Positions 6,952 to 13,272 of a stretch of 13,272 bases of DNA are shown here, piece by piece; position 1 is the stretch's first letter; every line of letters starts with the position of its first letter. The stretch is from NCBI GenBank assembly GCA_022562855.1, contig JADFON010000017.1, positions 1 to 13,272 of the forward strand. The letters run 5' to 3'. Below the pieces are notes generated by a model, which made no database searches, was not told the DNA's origin, and saw only the letters and a program-made list of their open reading frames with translations. The translations under genes and the position numbers were made by a program. This stretch comes from Candidatus Zhuqueibacterota bacterium. Its GTDB lineage: Bacteria; SM23-31.

Positions 6952-7989
6952 ATGCTCATAAAATTGGCCTGCTCCGCGGCAAGATTTCTGATTGTCGTAT
7001 TATTTACATCGATTTTTTCTTATGCACAGGATGGCGCTACACTTGAAGAAGAAAAAAATGCGATTATCGCTGAAGGATTGAAACTCGTTTATTCTGCAAG
7101 ATACGATGAAGCCATAGATCATTTTAGGGAGCTTGATGAAATTGATCCGGGAAGCGCCGAAGCAATATTTTTTGAAGCGTTTGTTCTTGAATTGATTATG
7201 GATGTTTACCGTTCGCAGGTGTTTGACGACAGCTTGAATTCGGTTGTAGAAAAGGCGATAACAAAAGCTGAAAAAGCGGTTAAATTGAATCCTACAGCGC
7301 GGAACTATATGTTTCTCGGTGGATTATTTGGGGTCAAAGGGGTGCGCAAGGGTATTCTCGGTTCCTGGTTTGGTGCAGCCATGGATGGCAGAAAGGCAAA
7401 TAAAAACTTTGAAACGGCTGTTAAGATGGATACAAGCTTTTATGACAGCTACTATGGGATTGGAAGCTATCATTATTGGAAAACAAAAAAACTGAAACGT
7501 TTTTTCGGTTTTTTTATCTCTGATCAACGGGAAAAAGGAATTTCTGAAATCATAATTGCAATTGATAACGGAATTTTTACCGAAACTCCAGGCAGGATGG
7601 CTCTTTTCAGAATTTATATAGAAGAGAAAAGATATGATGACGTTATCGAACTCGCCGACCTGGTGTTAAGGGAAACCCCCGACCATTTATTCCCCCGCTG
7701 GTATCTTGGAATCGCGTTGATAAGGACGGAACAATGGAAAAAAGCGAAGGATAATTACGAGCATATATTAACTATTCTTCCAAATTTCGATTTTCATGGA
7801 ATTGAAGCGGAGATTGAGGCAAAATATTATGCCGGTCTGGCTTATTACAATCTTGGCAATACGGAAAATGCACAACAAATGCTCGAAGAAATTCCCTCTT
7901 ATAAAGATAAGGTAAATCAACATCTTTTCTATTACGGAAATTATATAAAGGACAGCCGTAAAATCCTGGATAAATTGAAAAAGAAATAA
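6952..7989 (+). CDS. Secreted TPR-repeat protein of an unnamed conserved family
   Basis: 345 residues. Residues 1-25 form a signal peptide (FLIVVLFTSIFSYA, cleavage before QDG); C7 is not in a lipobox. The first TPR-like unit is at about 38-72 (GLKLVYSARYDEAIDHFRELDEIDPGSAEA). A glycine-rich stretch at about 122-143 (FLGGLFGVKGVRKGILGSW) follows, then DSYYGIGSYHYWK at about 165, and further TPR-like units to about 320 (YYAGLAYYNLGNTENAQQMLEEI). The mix of a Gly-rich insert and the YGIGxYHYW motif matches an unnamed TPR family I associate with FCB and KSB1-type genomes; that link is from memory. It lies 60 bases after tonB with a weak ribosome binding site, and a hairpin terminator follows. 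It may belong to the envelope block upstream; function unknown. Confidence 0.88.
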   Translation: MLIKLACSAARFLIVVLFTSIFSYAQDGATLEEEKNAIIAEGLKLVYSARYDEAIDHFRELDEIDPGSAEAIFFEAFVLELIMDVYRSQVFDDSLNSVVEKAITKAEKAVKLNPTARNYMFLGGLFGVKGVRKGILGSWFGAAMDGRKANKNFETAVKMDTSFYDSYYGIGSYHYWKTKKLKRFFGFFISDQREKGISEIIIAIDNGIFTETPGRMALFRIYIEEKRYDDVIELADLVLRETPDHLFPRWYLGIALIRTEQWKKAKDNYEHILTILPNFDFHGIEAEIEAKYYAGLAYYNLGNTENAQQMLEEIPSYKDKVNQHLFYYGNYIKDSRKILDKLKKK

Positions 7990-8020
7990 CCGCCGCGTAT
8001 CTCCTGCCCCAAGAACGGTA

Positions 8021-8045
8021 AAAACCTTATAGCTCATGGGGTTTT
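8021..8045 (+). terminator. Candidate terminator ending the envelope block
   Basis: AAAACCTTAT (8021-8030) pairs with ATGGGGTTTT (8036-8045) through ten pairs, two of them G-U, around a 5-base loop AGCTC. The T-run forms the 3' arm of the stem, and the flanking A and T arms would let it act in both directions. It lies 31 bases after the stop codon at 7989 and 65 bases before holB, in the place expected for a boundary between the envelope cluster and the housekeeping genes. Confidence 0.5.
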
Positions 8046-8109
8046 CGGTTAATTAAGCAAAAATAATCGTTTAGACACATCTTTATCATTATTCAACGTA
8101 ATCTGTCGT

Positions 8110-9183
8110 ATGTTCTCAAAGCTTGTAGGTCAGGAAAAAAATAAACATTATTTCGCCCGCGTAATTGAATCCGGAAAAATTCATCATAGTTTTCTCTTTC
8201 ACGGACCCGAAGGTACAGGTAAAACCGCCGCCGCGCTGGAATTAGCGCAAATACTCACCTGCCGGGACAAACATAAACGCCCATGTAATGAATGCGGCAG
8301 TTGCGCGAAGTTCTCAAAATCAGAGCATCCCGACGTATTGCTTTTTTTCCCCGTGCAGTCCTCCATGAAACCGGAGGATAAACAGGCTATGCGTGAGATA
8401 ATCACCGCAAGACCCTACGGAAAAACTACGCACATAAAAAATGCCGCCCTGCATGTCGAAGTAGCCCGGGAGATAAAGAGACGTCTTCGCTTGCAATCGT
8501 TTTTAGGACAAGGGAGAGTTATAATAATGCTCAATTGTGAGACAATGACTCTTGAAACTGCGAACGCTCTTCTTAAATTGCTTGAAGAACCCCATGAAGA
8601 TGTTACGTTTATTATGACTGCATTATCAATAGATGAAGTCCTGCCCACAATCCGAAGCAGGTGCCAGTTAATACATTTTTCGTATTTATCAAAAAAGAGC
8701 ATCGCAGAAGCGCTCCATAAAGAGAAAAACCTCTCTATGCAAAAGGCGTTGAACTTTGCCGAATTTGCAGAGGGAAGTTATACAAAGGCATTGTTTTTTT
8801 TAGAAAAAGAGTTCGAAGAACATAAGAAAGTTTGTAATAGAATCATTTATTGTTGTGTGAACGAGTCTCTTGAGAAAGTAGTTGCTCTTTCGGAAGAGCT
8901 ATCGACAAAGGAAAACGTTGATAAAATAAAACCTGTATTGGAAATTATATTGTCTGTTTTAAAATTTCAATACAAAAATATATTTACATCATCTAAAGCG
9001 CCGTTGGAACCCAACCCGGTTTTTGACATGCCGGAATCTCTTATGATTTCCACCCCGGAAGCCATAATTTCGACTATAGATGAAATCGAGAAATCTGTTG
9101 ATTTGCTGAGCAAAAATGTTTATCTTAACTTGATTTTGGTCGTACTTTTTTTCAAGATGAGAGTCATATTACGCAATGAGTAA
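8110..9183 (+). CDS. holB: DNA polymerase III delta-prime subunit (clamp loader)
   Basis: Cytoplasmic subunit of the clamp-loading complex that places the beta sliding clamp on DNA. Its 357 residues are normal for the family. An intact Walker A GPEGTGKT (32-39) is followed by the zinc module C51-x7-C59-x2-C62-x2-C65 and the conserved helix ANALLKLLEEP (151-161). The TFIMTA sensor strand and the SRC motif at 183-185 (IRSRCQ) follow. The Walker B position reads VIIMLNCE (137-144), without the paired acidic residues, so it probably does not hydrolyse ATP, as usual for delta-prime. The C-terminal third is poorly conserved helical sequence, as expected for the collar domain. No clear ribosome binding site is seen. 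The stop overlaps the start of ricT by 8 bases (ATGAGTAA). Confidence 0.94.
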   Translation: MFSKLVGQEKNKHYFARVIESGKIHHSFLFHGPEGTGKTAAALELAQILTCRDKHKRPCNECGSCAKFSKSEHPDVLLFFPVQSSMKPEDKQAMREIITARPYGKTTHIKNAALHVEVAREIKRRLRLQSFLGQGRVIIMLNCETMTLETANALLKLLEEPHEDVTFIMTALSIDEVLPTIRSRCQLIHFSYLSKKSIAEALHKEKNLSMQKALNFAEFAEGSYTKALFFLEKEFEEHKKVCNRIIYCCVNESLEKVVALSEELSTKENVDKIKPVLEIILSVLKFQYKNIFTSSKAPLEPNPVFDMPESLMISTPEAIISTIDEIEKSVDLLSKNVYLNLILVVLFFKMRVILRNE

Positions 9184-9985
9184 ATTTGTAGAGATAAAGT
9201 TCAAAGGACAACGGCTCGAAAGTTTTGGCAATCCACAGGAATATCCTCTGAAAACCAATGATTATGTTATGGTTTCGGCGAATAATGGTGAGGATATCGG
9301 TAAAGTCCATCGACTTCATGAGAAAATAAGCGGGTGTGGTATTGGAGTAATAAAGTTTGATGTGTTGAGAAAAGCATCTAAGGAAGAATTAAACAAGCAT
9401 AATGACAACAAAAAGCTGGAGGACGAAGCAAAACCGGTCACTAAAAAACTGATTCAAAAACACGCACTCAGCATGAAGCTCACGGAAGTGGAATATCAAC
9501 TCGACAGAAAAAAAATGACTTTCTATTTTACATCTGAGGAGCGTGTCGATTTTCGAGAATTGGTCAAGGATTTGGCGAAACAATACAAATCCAGGATTGA
9601 ATTGAGACAGATCAACGCCCGGGAAGCTGCACGAAAAATAGGTGGTTGCGGAAGATGCGGATTAGAGTTGTGTTGCACTACGTGCATTCTGCATGAATTC
9701 AAGCCTGTTTCTACTCAGCATGCAAAGGATCAGCTCTTATCTACAAATCCTTCAAAATTAACGGGAATGTGCGGCAGGTTGCGGTGCTGTCTCCGTTATG
9801 AACTTGAAATGTACAAAACCGCTCTTACGGAATTTCCGAAACTGGATTCAACGATTTCTACTCCGGTAGGGGATGCGCAGGTAGCGAAAATTGATATATT
9901 CAATAAAACGGTACTTTTGCGTTATAAAGATAAAACCCTTGAACCTTTACCGTTAGAGGATGTACAACTTTTAATGGCTAATTAG
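9176..9985 (+). CDS. ricT: PSP1-domain protein, RicT/YaaT family
   Basis: 269 residues. In Bacillus, RicT works with RicA and RicF in an iron-sulphur complex that modulates RNase Y-dependent mRNA maturation, biofilm formation and sporulation; what it does in this lineage is not known. The N-terminal part (about 1-65: YVMVSANNGEDIGKV ... GVIKFDVLRKA) and the central part (to about 150: RKKMTFYFTSEERVDFRELVKDLA) match the PSP1 layout. The cysteine core follows: C158-x2-C161-x4-C166-C167-x2-C170, then HEFKPVSTQHAKDQLLSTNPSK and C199-GRLR-C204-C205-LRYE. Against the family pattern I remember (GGIGPCGRxLCCxxF), C158 and C170 are extra. A C-terminal strand domain closes the protein. It is translationally coupled to holB, a pairing also known in Bacillus, and a terminator follows. 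Confidence 0.92.
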   Translation: MSKFVEIKFKGQRLESFGNPQEYPLKTNDYVMVSANNGEDIGKVHRLHEKISGCGIGVIKFDVLRKASKEELNKHNDNKKLEDEAKPVTKKLIQKHALSMKLTEVEYQLDRKKMTFYFTSEERVDFRELVKDLAKQYKSRIELRQINAREAARKIGGCGRCGLELCCTTCILHEFKPVSTQHAKDQLLSTNPSKLTGMCGRLRCCLRYELEMYKTALTEFPKLDSTISTPVGDAQVAKIDIFNKTVLLRYKDKTLEPLPLEDVQLLMAN

Positions 9986-10014
9986 TATCAAATAGCGACC
10001 TTCAGGCAAAGATA

Positions 10015-10031
10015 GCTCTTTGTTACAGAGC
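10015..10031 (+). other. Small hairpin between ricT and metG
   Basis: GCTCT (10015-10019) pairs with AGAGC (10027-10031) around a 7-base loop. It lies 30 bases after the ricT stop and just before the stronger terminator hairpin. With no T-run it is not a terminator alone; it may stabilise the mRNA 3' end or be chance. Confidence 0.3.
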
Positions 10032-10043
10032 GAAGTTATAAGT

Positions 10044-10073
10044 AAAGCCGGGCCAAATCGTTCGGCTTTTATT
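10044..10073 (+). terminator. Intrinsic terminator after holB-ricT
   Basis: AAAGCCGGGC (10044-10053) pairs with GTTCGGCTTT (10060-10069) in a ten-pair stem with two G-U pairs and a 6-base loop (CAAATC). It is followed by T-rich TATTTTA. The GC-rich core and T-rich tail make it the clearest terminator in the window. It separates holB-ricT from metG, which starts 26 bases later, so metG would need its own promoter or partial read-through. Confidence 0.75.
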
Positions 10074-10098
10074 TTATGGAAGCAAAAGTAAATTAATA

Positions 10099-12174
10099 AT
10101 GTCCTCAGAGAACAAAAAAGCCGAAAAAATTATTGTAACGAGCGCATTGCCTTATGCTAACGGTCCGATTCATCTTGGGCACATAGCCGGCGCATATCTT
10201 CCCGCAGATATTTTTGTCCGCTACCACAGGTTAAAAGGCAGCGATATTGTATTTGTGTGTGGATCGGATGAGCACGGCGTACCTATTACTCTCAGAGCAG
10301 AAATGGAGGGAATAACTCCACAGGATGTGGTAGATAAATACCATGAAATGAACAAAAAAAGCTTTGAACGTATAGGAATAAGTTTTGACAATTTTTCCCG
10401 GACAACGCTGCCGCTTCATCATGAGACATCGCAGGATTTTTTTACAAAGATACACGACAAAAATTTTTTAAAGAAAAAAGTCGATATTCAATTTTTTTGT
10501 CCTCAATGTAAACGGTTTCTGGCTGACCGGTTCGTGGAAGGTAAATGTCCTAACTGTGGAAGTTTTGGCGCCAGGGGCGATCAATGCGAAAAATGCGGAA
10601 CCTGGCTTGACCCGGCTAAACTAATTGAGCCGAAATGTAAATTATGCGGCACAACCCCGGTTGCCAAGGAAACAGAGCATTATTACATCCCGCTTGGAGA
10701 TTTCCAAAGTAAGCTGGAAAAATGGATATTGAAGAAAGACGATTGGAAAGACAATGTAGTAAATTACTGCAAAGGCTGGTTCGATCAGGGTCTTGAAGAC
10801 AGAGCAGTGACGAGGGACCTGGACTGGGGCATACCCGTACCTCTCGATGACCTGAAAAACAAAGTTTTGTACGTCTGGTTTGACGCACCGATTGGATATA
10901 TTTCTTCAACAAAAGAATGGGCGATCAAACAGGGTGAACCTGATAAGTGGAAAGAGTACTGGTGCAACCCGGACGCGAAACTGTACCATTTTATTGGCAA
11001 AGATAATATCGTTTTTCATGCCCTGTTTTTTCCCGCTATCCTCATGGCGTACGGGGGTTATAATTTGCCAGAGAATGTTGTTGCAAACGAATTTTTGAAC
11101 ATAGAATCACGAAAAATATCGACAAGTCAGAACTACGCAATATGGCTTGACGATTATCTCGATAAATATCCGGTAGATCCTTTGCGTTATTGCCTTGCGG
11201 CTATATCGCCCGAATCGAAAGATTCCGATTTCTCATGGGTCGATTTTCAAGCGCGAAATAACAACGAATTAGCTGATATTCTCGGGAATTTTATCAACAG
11301 GACACTGGTGTTTATTTGTGAAAAATTTGAGGGGAGGATTCCGGAGCCCGGCGGTCTTTCGGAAGCAGACAAAGATATATTAGCGCGGACAAACGCCGGA
11401 TTAGATTCTCTGACAGAAAATATTGAAAAATTTCATGTAAAGTCCGCCCTGAGTGATCTTATGGGAATTGCCAGAAGCGCAAACAAGTATTTCAATGATA
11501 ATGAACCGTGGGTTACTATTAAAAAAGATAGAACAAAGTGTGCAAATACTTTATATACCAGCGCCCAGATTATAAAAAAGCTTACTCTCGGAATGTCACC
11601 ATTCCTGCCGTTTACCTCCGAAAAATTGAGGAATATTTTAAATATTCAAAGTGAATTCGAGAATGGTAATTGGGAAGAAATAAAGAACAAACTGCTTGAT
11701 GAGGGTAGCCCGGTATCAAAACCGGAGATATTATTCCATAAATTTGATGATAAAGTAATCCAGAAAGAAATCGATGCTTTGAAATCAAAAGTGGAGAATG
11801 CCATAGAAAATAACGGCAATGAAGTCCCCGATAAACAGGAGAAAACTGTGGAAGATATTTCAATCGACGATTTTCGGAAACTCGATCTGAGAGTCGCAAA
11901 GATAAAAAGTGTATCCCGTGTGCCCAATACGGATAAGTTAATGAAACTGGAAATTGACGATGGCGATGATGTCCGGTTTATTGTTTCAGGAATAGCGGAG
12001 CACTATGACGAACAAGATCTTGTTGGAAATTCGATAATATTGCTCGCAAATCTGAAACCGGCGAAAATTCGGGGCGAAGTTTCTAATGGAATGCTCCTGG
12101 CAGCAGAGGAAGGCGGCGATTTGGCATTATTGAAAACCGACAAAGAAATGAAACCAGGAAGCAGAATAACGTGA
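10099..12174 (+). CDS. metG: Methionyl-tRNA synthetase with C-terminal tRNA-binding domain
   Basis: Charges tRNA-Met with methionine in the cytoplasm. Its 691 residues fit the long bacterial form. The HIGH motif is H25-LG-H28 in NGPIHLGHIAGAYLPADI. A zinc insert with four CxxC knuckles follows (C134/C137, C150/C153, C163/C166, C180/C183), typical of types that bind two zinc ions. The KMSKS loop reads KISTS at 339-343 (ESRKISTSQNYAIWLDDYL), the form I recall from Bacteroidetes and relatives. The anticodon-binding helical domain covers about 385-550 (ARNNNELADILGNFINRT ...). Residues 587-691 form a Trbp111-like oligonucleotide-binding domain (DFRKLDLRVAKIKSVSRVPNTDKL ... IVSGIAEHY ... NGMLLAA). 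No frameshift is visible. It is downstream of holB-ricT, as metS is near holB-yaaT in Bacillus. No T-box leader was seen. The assignment is firm. Confidence 0.97.
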   Translation: MSSENKKAEKIIVTSALPYANGPIHLGHIAGAYLPADIFVRYHRLKGSDIVFVCGSDEHGVPITLRAEMEGITPQDVVDKYHEMNKKSFERIGISFDNFSRTTLPLHHETSQDFFTKIHDKNFLKKKVDIQFFCPQCKRFLADRFVEGKCPNCGSFGARGDQCEKCGTWLDPAKLIEPKCKLCGTTPVAKETEHYYIPLGDFQSKLEKWILKKDDWKDNVVNYCKGWFDQGLEDRAVTRDLDWGIPVPLDDLKNKVLYVWFDAPIGYISSTKEWAIKQGEPDKWKEYWCNPDAKLYHFIGKDNIVFHALFFPAILMAYGGYNLPENVVANEFLNIESRKISTSQNYAIWLDDYLDKYPVDPLRYCLAAISPESKDSDFSWVDFQARNNNELADILGNFINRTLVFICEKFEGRIPEPGGLSEADKDILARTNAGLDSLTENIEKFHVKSALSDLMGIARSANKYFNDNEPWVTIKKDRTKCANTLYTSAQIIKKLTLGMSPFLPFTSEKLRNILNIQSEFENGNWEEIKNKLLDEGSPVSKPEILFHKFDDKVIQKEIDALKSKVENAIENNGNEVPDKQEKTVEDISIDDFRKLDLRVAKIKSVSRVPNTDKLMKLEIDDGDDVRFIVSGIAEHYDEQDLVGNSIILLANLKPAKIRGEVSNGMLLAAEEGGDLALLKTDKEMKPGSRIT

Positions 12175-12251
12175 AATACAGTACTTACAATATGATTTTA
12201 CCTTTTAATTCTTAGTTAAATTAATAAATTTCATTATATTTACTGTTCGCA

Positions 12252-13103
12252 ATGATTTTAAAGGCTGCCTTAGGGCAAATTAAATCAAAATTCACTGATA
12301 TTACCGAAAATGTTGACAGGCACATAGCATGGACGAATAAGGCACGAGAAAAAGGCGCGAAATTAATAGTATTTCCCGAATTGAGTTTGACCGGTTATTA
12401 TTTGCGCGAGGCGGTATGCGAAGCTGGCGTAACTATTGACCATCCGGTGTTAAAAAAGATAATCAGCGCCTCTGACGGAATCGGTATAGTAGCTGGCTTT
12501 GTTGAAAAGGAAAAGAAAGGCAAATATTACAACAGCGCTCTTATTTGTGAAAATGGAAAAGTAATCGGTATACACAGAAAACTCTGTCTTCCTACATATG
12601 GAATGTTCGAAGAAGGACGGTATTTTACAGCCGGGAATAAACTGAGGAGTTTTGATTTTACCTGGGGCAGATTGGGTATCGTAATATGCGAGGACGCGTG
12701 GTATCCTGAACTGGTGATGAAACATAGCGGAAGCAGATTGGATCTTTTAGCTATTCTTTCTGCAAGTCCGGTAAGAGGGATAACCCACGATAGAGGAATA
12801 ACAAATGTAAATACTAATTCTGCCTTATCCCGGTTTTACGCCCGGAATTTAGGAGTGCCGGTAATTTTTTTGAATAAACCCGGTTTTGAGAACGGAATAT
12901 GTTTTTGGGGCGGGTCAGCCGTATATTCTTCGGAAGGGAAATTGATTAACCAGGCTTCGCTTATAGAAGAGGATTTGATTCATACGAGTATAATTCTCGA
13001 AAATACGAGTAAGCATAAAATAAAACACCAATTACCTGAAGAAAATGGAACAACATTTGAGTTTCACGATATAAATAAAAACCTGAAATTCAATTATTTG
13101 TGA
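12252..13103 (+). CDS. Carbon-nitrogen hydrolase (nitrilase superfamily), NadE glutaminase-like
   Basis: Predicted cytoplasmic amidase of 283 residues with the nitrilase Glu-Lys-Cys triad: E43 in VFPELSLTGYY, K110 in GIHRKLCLP, and C146 in GIVICEDAWYPE. A further conserved acidic pair E120/E121 occurs in YGMFEEGRYF. PxYGMFEExRYF, VICEDAW and the ILSASPV segment resemble the N-terminal glutaminase domain of glutamine-dependent NAD+ synthetases, but no ATP-dependent synthetase domain follows and the chain ends normally after a short polar tail. It may act as a free-standing amidase (for example an omega-amidase-like or N-carbamoyl-type enzyme) or supply ammonia to a separately encoded NadE; the substrate cannot be read from sequence. 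It starts 77 bases after metG with no visible ribosome binding site, and secD follows 95 bases later. Confidence 0.9.
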   Translation: MILKAALGQIKSKFTDITENVDRHIAWTNKAREKGAKLIVFPELSLTGYYLREAVCEAGVTIDHPVLKKIISASDGIGIVAGFVEKEKKGKYYNSALICENGKVIGIHRKLCLPTYGMFEEGRYFTAGNKLRSFDFTWGRLGIVICEDAWYPELVMKHSGSRLDLLAILSASPVRGITHDRGITNVNTNSALSRFYARNLGVPVIFLNKPGFENGICFWGGSAVYSSEGKLINQASLIEEDLIHTSIILENTSKHKIKHQLPEENGTTFEFHDINKNLKFNYL

Positions 13104-13185
13104 TCCCACAGGTAATAAAGACTAATAATGATTACGCTTGTCTATTATATTCAAAAATGATTTCTAATAGCATGTTTTTCCTTAC

Positions 13186-13190
13186 AGGAG
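13186..13190 (+). promoter_or_regulatory. Ribosome binding site of the last, truncated gene
   Basis: AGGAG lies 8 bases before the ATG at 13199. It fixes the start of a reading frame that runs open off the window end. Confidence 0.7.
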
Positions 13191-13198
13191 CATATTAA

Positions 13199-13272
13199 AT
13201 GAGAAGAAATAACCTTTGGAGATGGATTATTATGGGGGTTTGTTTCCTCACGGCAATTATTTACTTGAGGCC
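13199..13272 (+). CDS. secD: Probable SecD N-terminus (partial, cut by window end)
   Basis: Only 24 full codons plus the first two bases of a proline codon are present. The encoded start is a basic, Trp-containing N-terminus (MRRNNLWRW), then a hydrophobic helix (IIMGVCFLTAIIYL) ending in Arg-Pro. This is the layout of the SecD N-terminus, where the first membrane helix is followed by a short proline-containing segment, often YLYPT. Other inner-membrane proteins start similarly, so the name rests on a short match; the start itself is supported by the AGGAG site. If correct, secF should follow outside the window. Confidence 0.5.
   Translation, partial: MRRNNLWRWIIMGVCFLTAIIYLR

Noticed and set aside
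9986-10098. T-box or S-box leader before metG
   Set aside because: The gap is only 113 bases and consists of two simple hairpins; none of the conserved T-box or SAM-riboswitch sequence blocks are visible.
11101-11143. Defective KMSKS loop in MetG (KISTS)
   Set aside because: This form is what I recall as normal in Bacteroidetes-type methionyl-tRNA synthetases, and the rest of the enzyme is intact, so it is a lineage trait and not damage.
13138-13168. Promoter for secD (TTGTCT and TCTAAT)
   Set aside because: The two elements are 19 bases apart and each deviates from consensus; not better than expected by chance in this AT-rich gap.
1-13272. CRISPR arrays, insertion sequences, prophage genes, tRNA or rRNA genes
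   Set aside because: No direct-repeat/spacer pattern, transposase or integrase motif, terminal inverted repeat or tRNA-like cloverleaf was seen; the gaps are too short for most of these.

Overview
The window is 13.3 kb of AT-rich (roughly 40% GC by eye) bacterial chromosome. All recognisable genes are on the + strand, gaps are short (none over about 155 bases), and there is no sign of phage, insertion sequence, CRISPR, rRNA or tRNA. The protein features point to a Gram-negative member of the Fibrobacteres-Chlorobi-Bacteroidetes (FCB) superphylum or a related candidate phylum (Marinimicrobia, KSB1 or Calditrichota type). The supporting features are a Bacteroidetes-style ExbD helix (SSLTDIVMLLLIFF), a methionyl-tRNA synthetase with four CxxC knuckles and a KISTS signature loop, a delta-prime clamp-loader subunit with a degenerate Walker B, and weak or absent Shine-Dalgarno sites on many genes. 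The phylum is an inference and cannot be fixed from this window alone.

Left half (1-8045): an envelope cluster. After a probable terminator of an upstream gene (6-35) comes a 1001-residue secreted protein built almost entirely of about 25-26 TPR-like repeats of 37 residues. It is followed by a 595-residue outer-membrane beta-barrel that looks like a TonB-dependent receptor whose plug is reduced to a short remnant. Then comes a tight three-gene energy module, exbB-exbD-tonB (strong ribosome binding sites; 8-base overlap between exbD and tonB), and a second secreted TPR protein of an unnamed family. A hairpin at 8021-8045 probably ends this block. The reading I favour is one functional unit: an inner-membrane proton-driven motor (ExbB/ExbD/TonB), an outer-membrane barrel, and a very long periplasmic TPR scaffold. 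Its substrate is unknown.

Right half (8110-13272): housekeeping genes. holB (DNA polymerase III delta-prime) overlaps ricT (PSP1-domain iron-sulphur protein) by 8 bases, and a good intrinsic terminator (10044-10073) follows. Then come metG, a stand-alone nitrilase-superfamily amidase resembling the glutaminase domain of NAD synthetase, and the first 25 codons of what is probably secD, cut by the window edge. The holB-ricT pair with a nearby methionyl-tRNA synthetase gene is an old arrangement also known from Bacillus.

The most interesting part is the left block: the plug-poor barrel, the giant TPR solenoid and their own TonB motor. Smaller oddities are two extra cysteines in RicT and the stand-alone NadE-like amidase.
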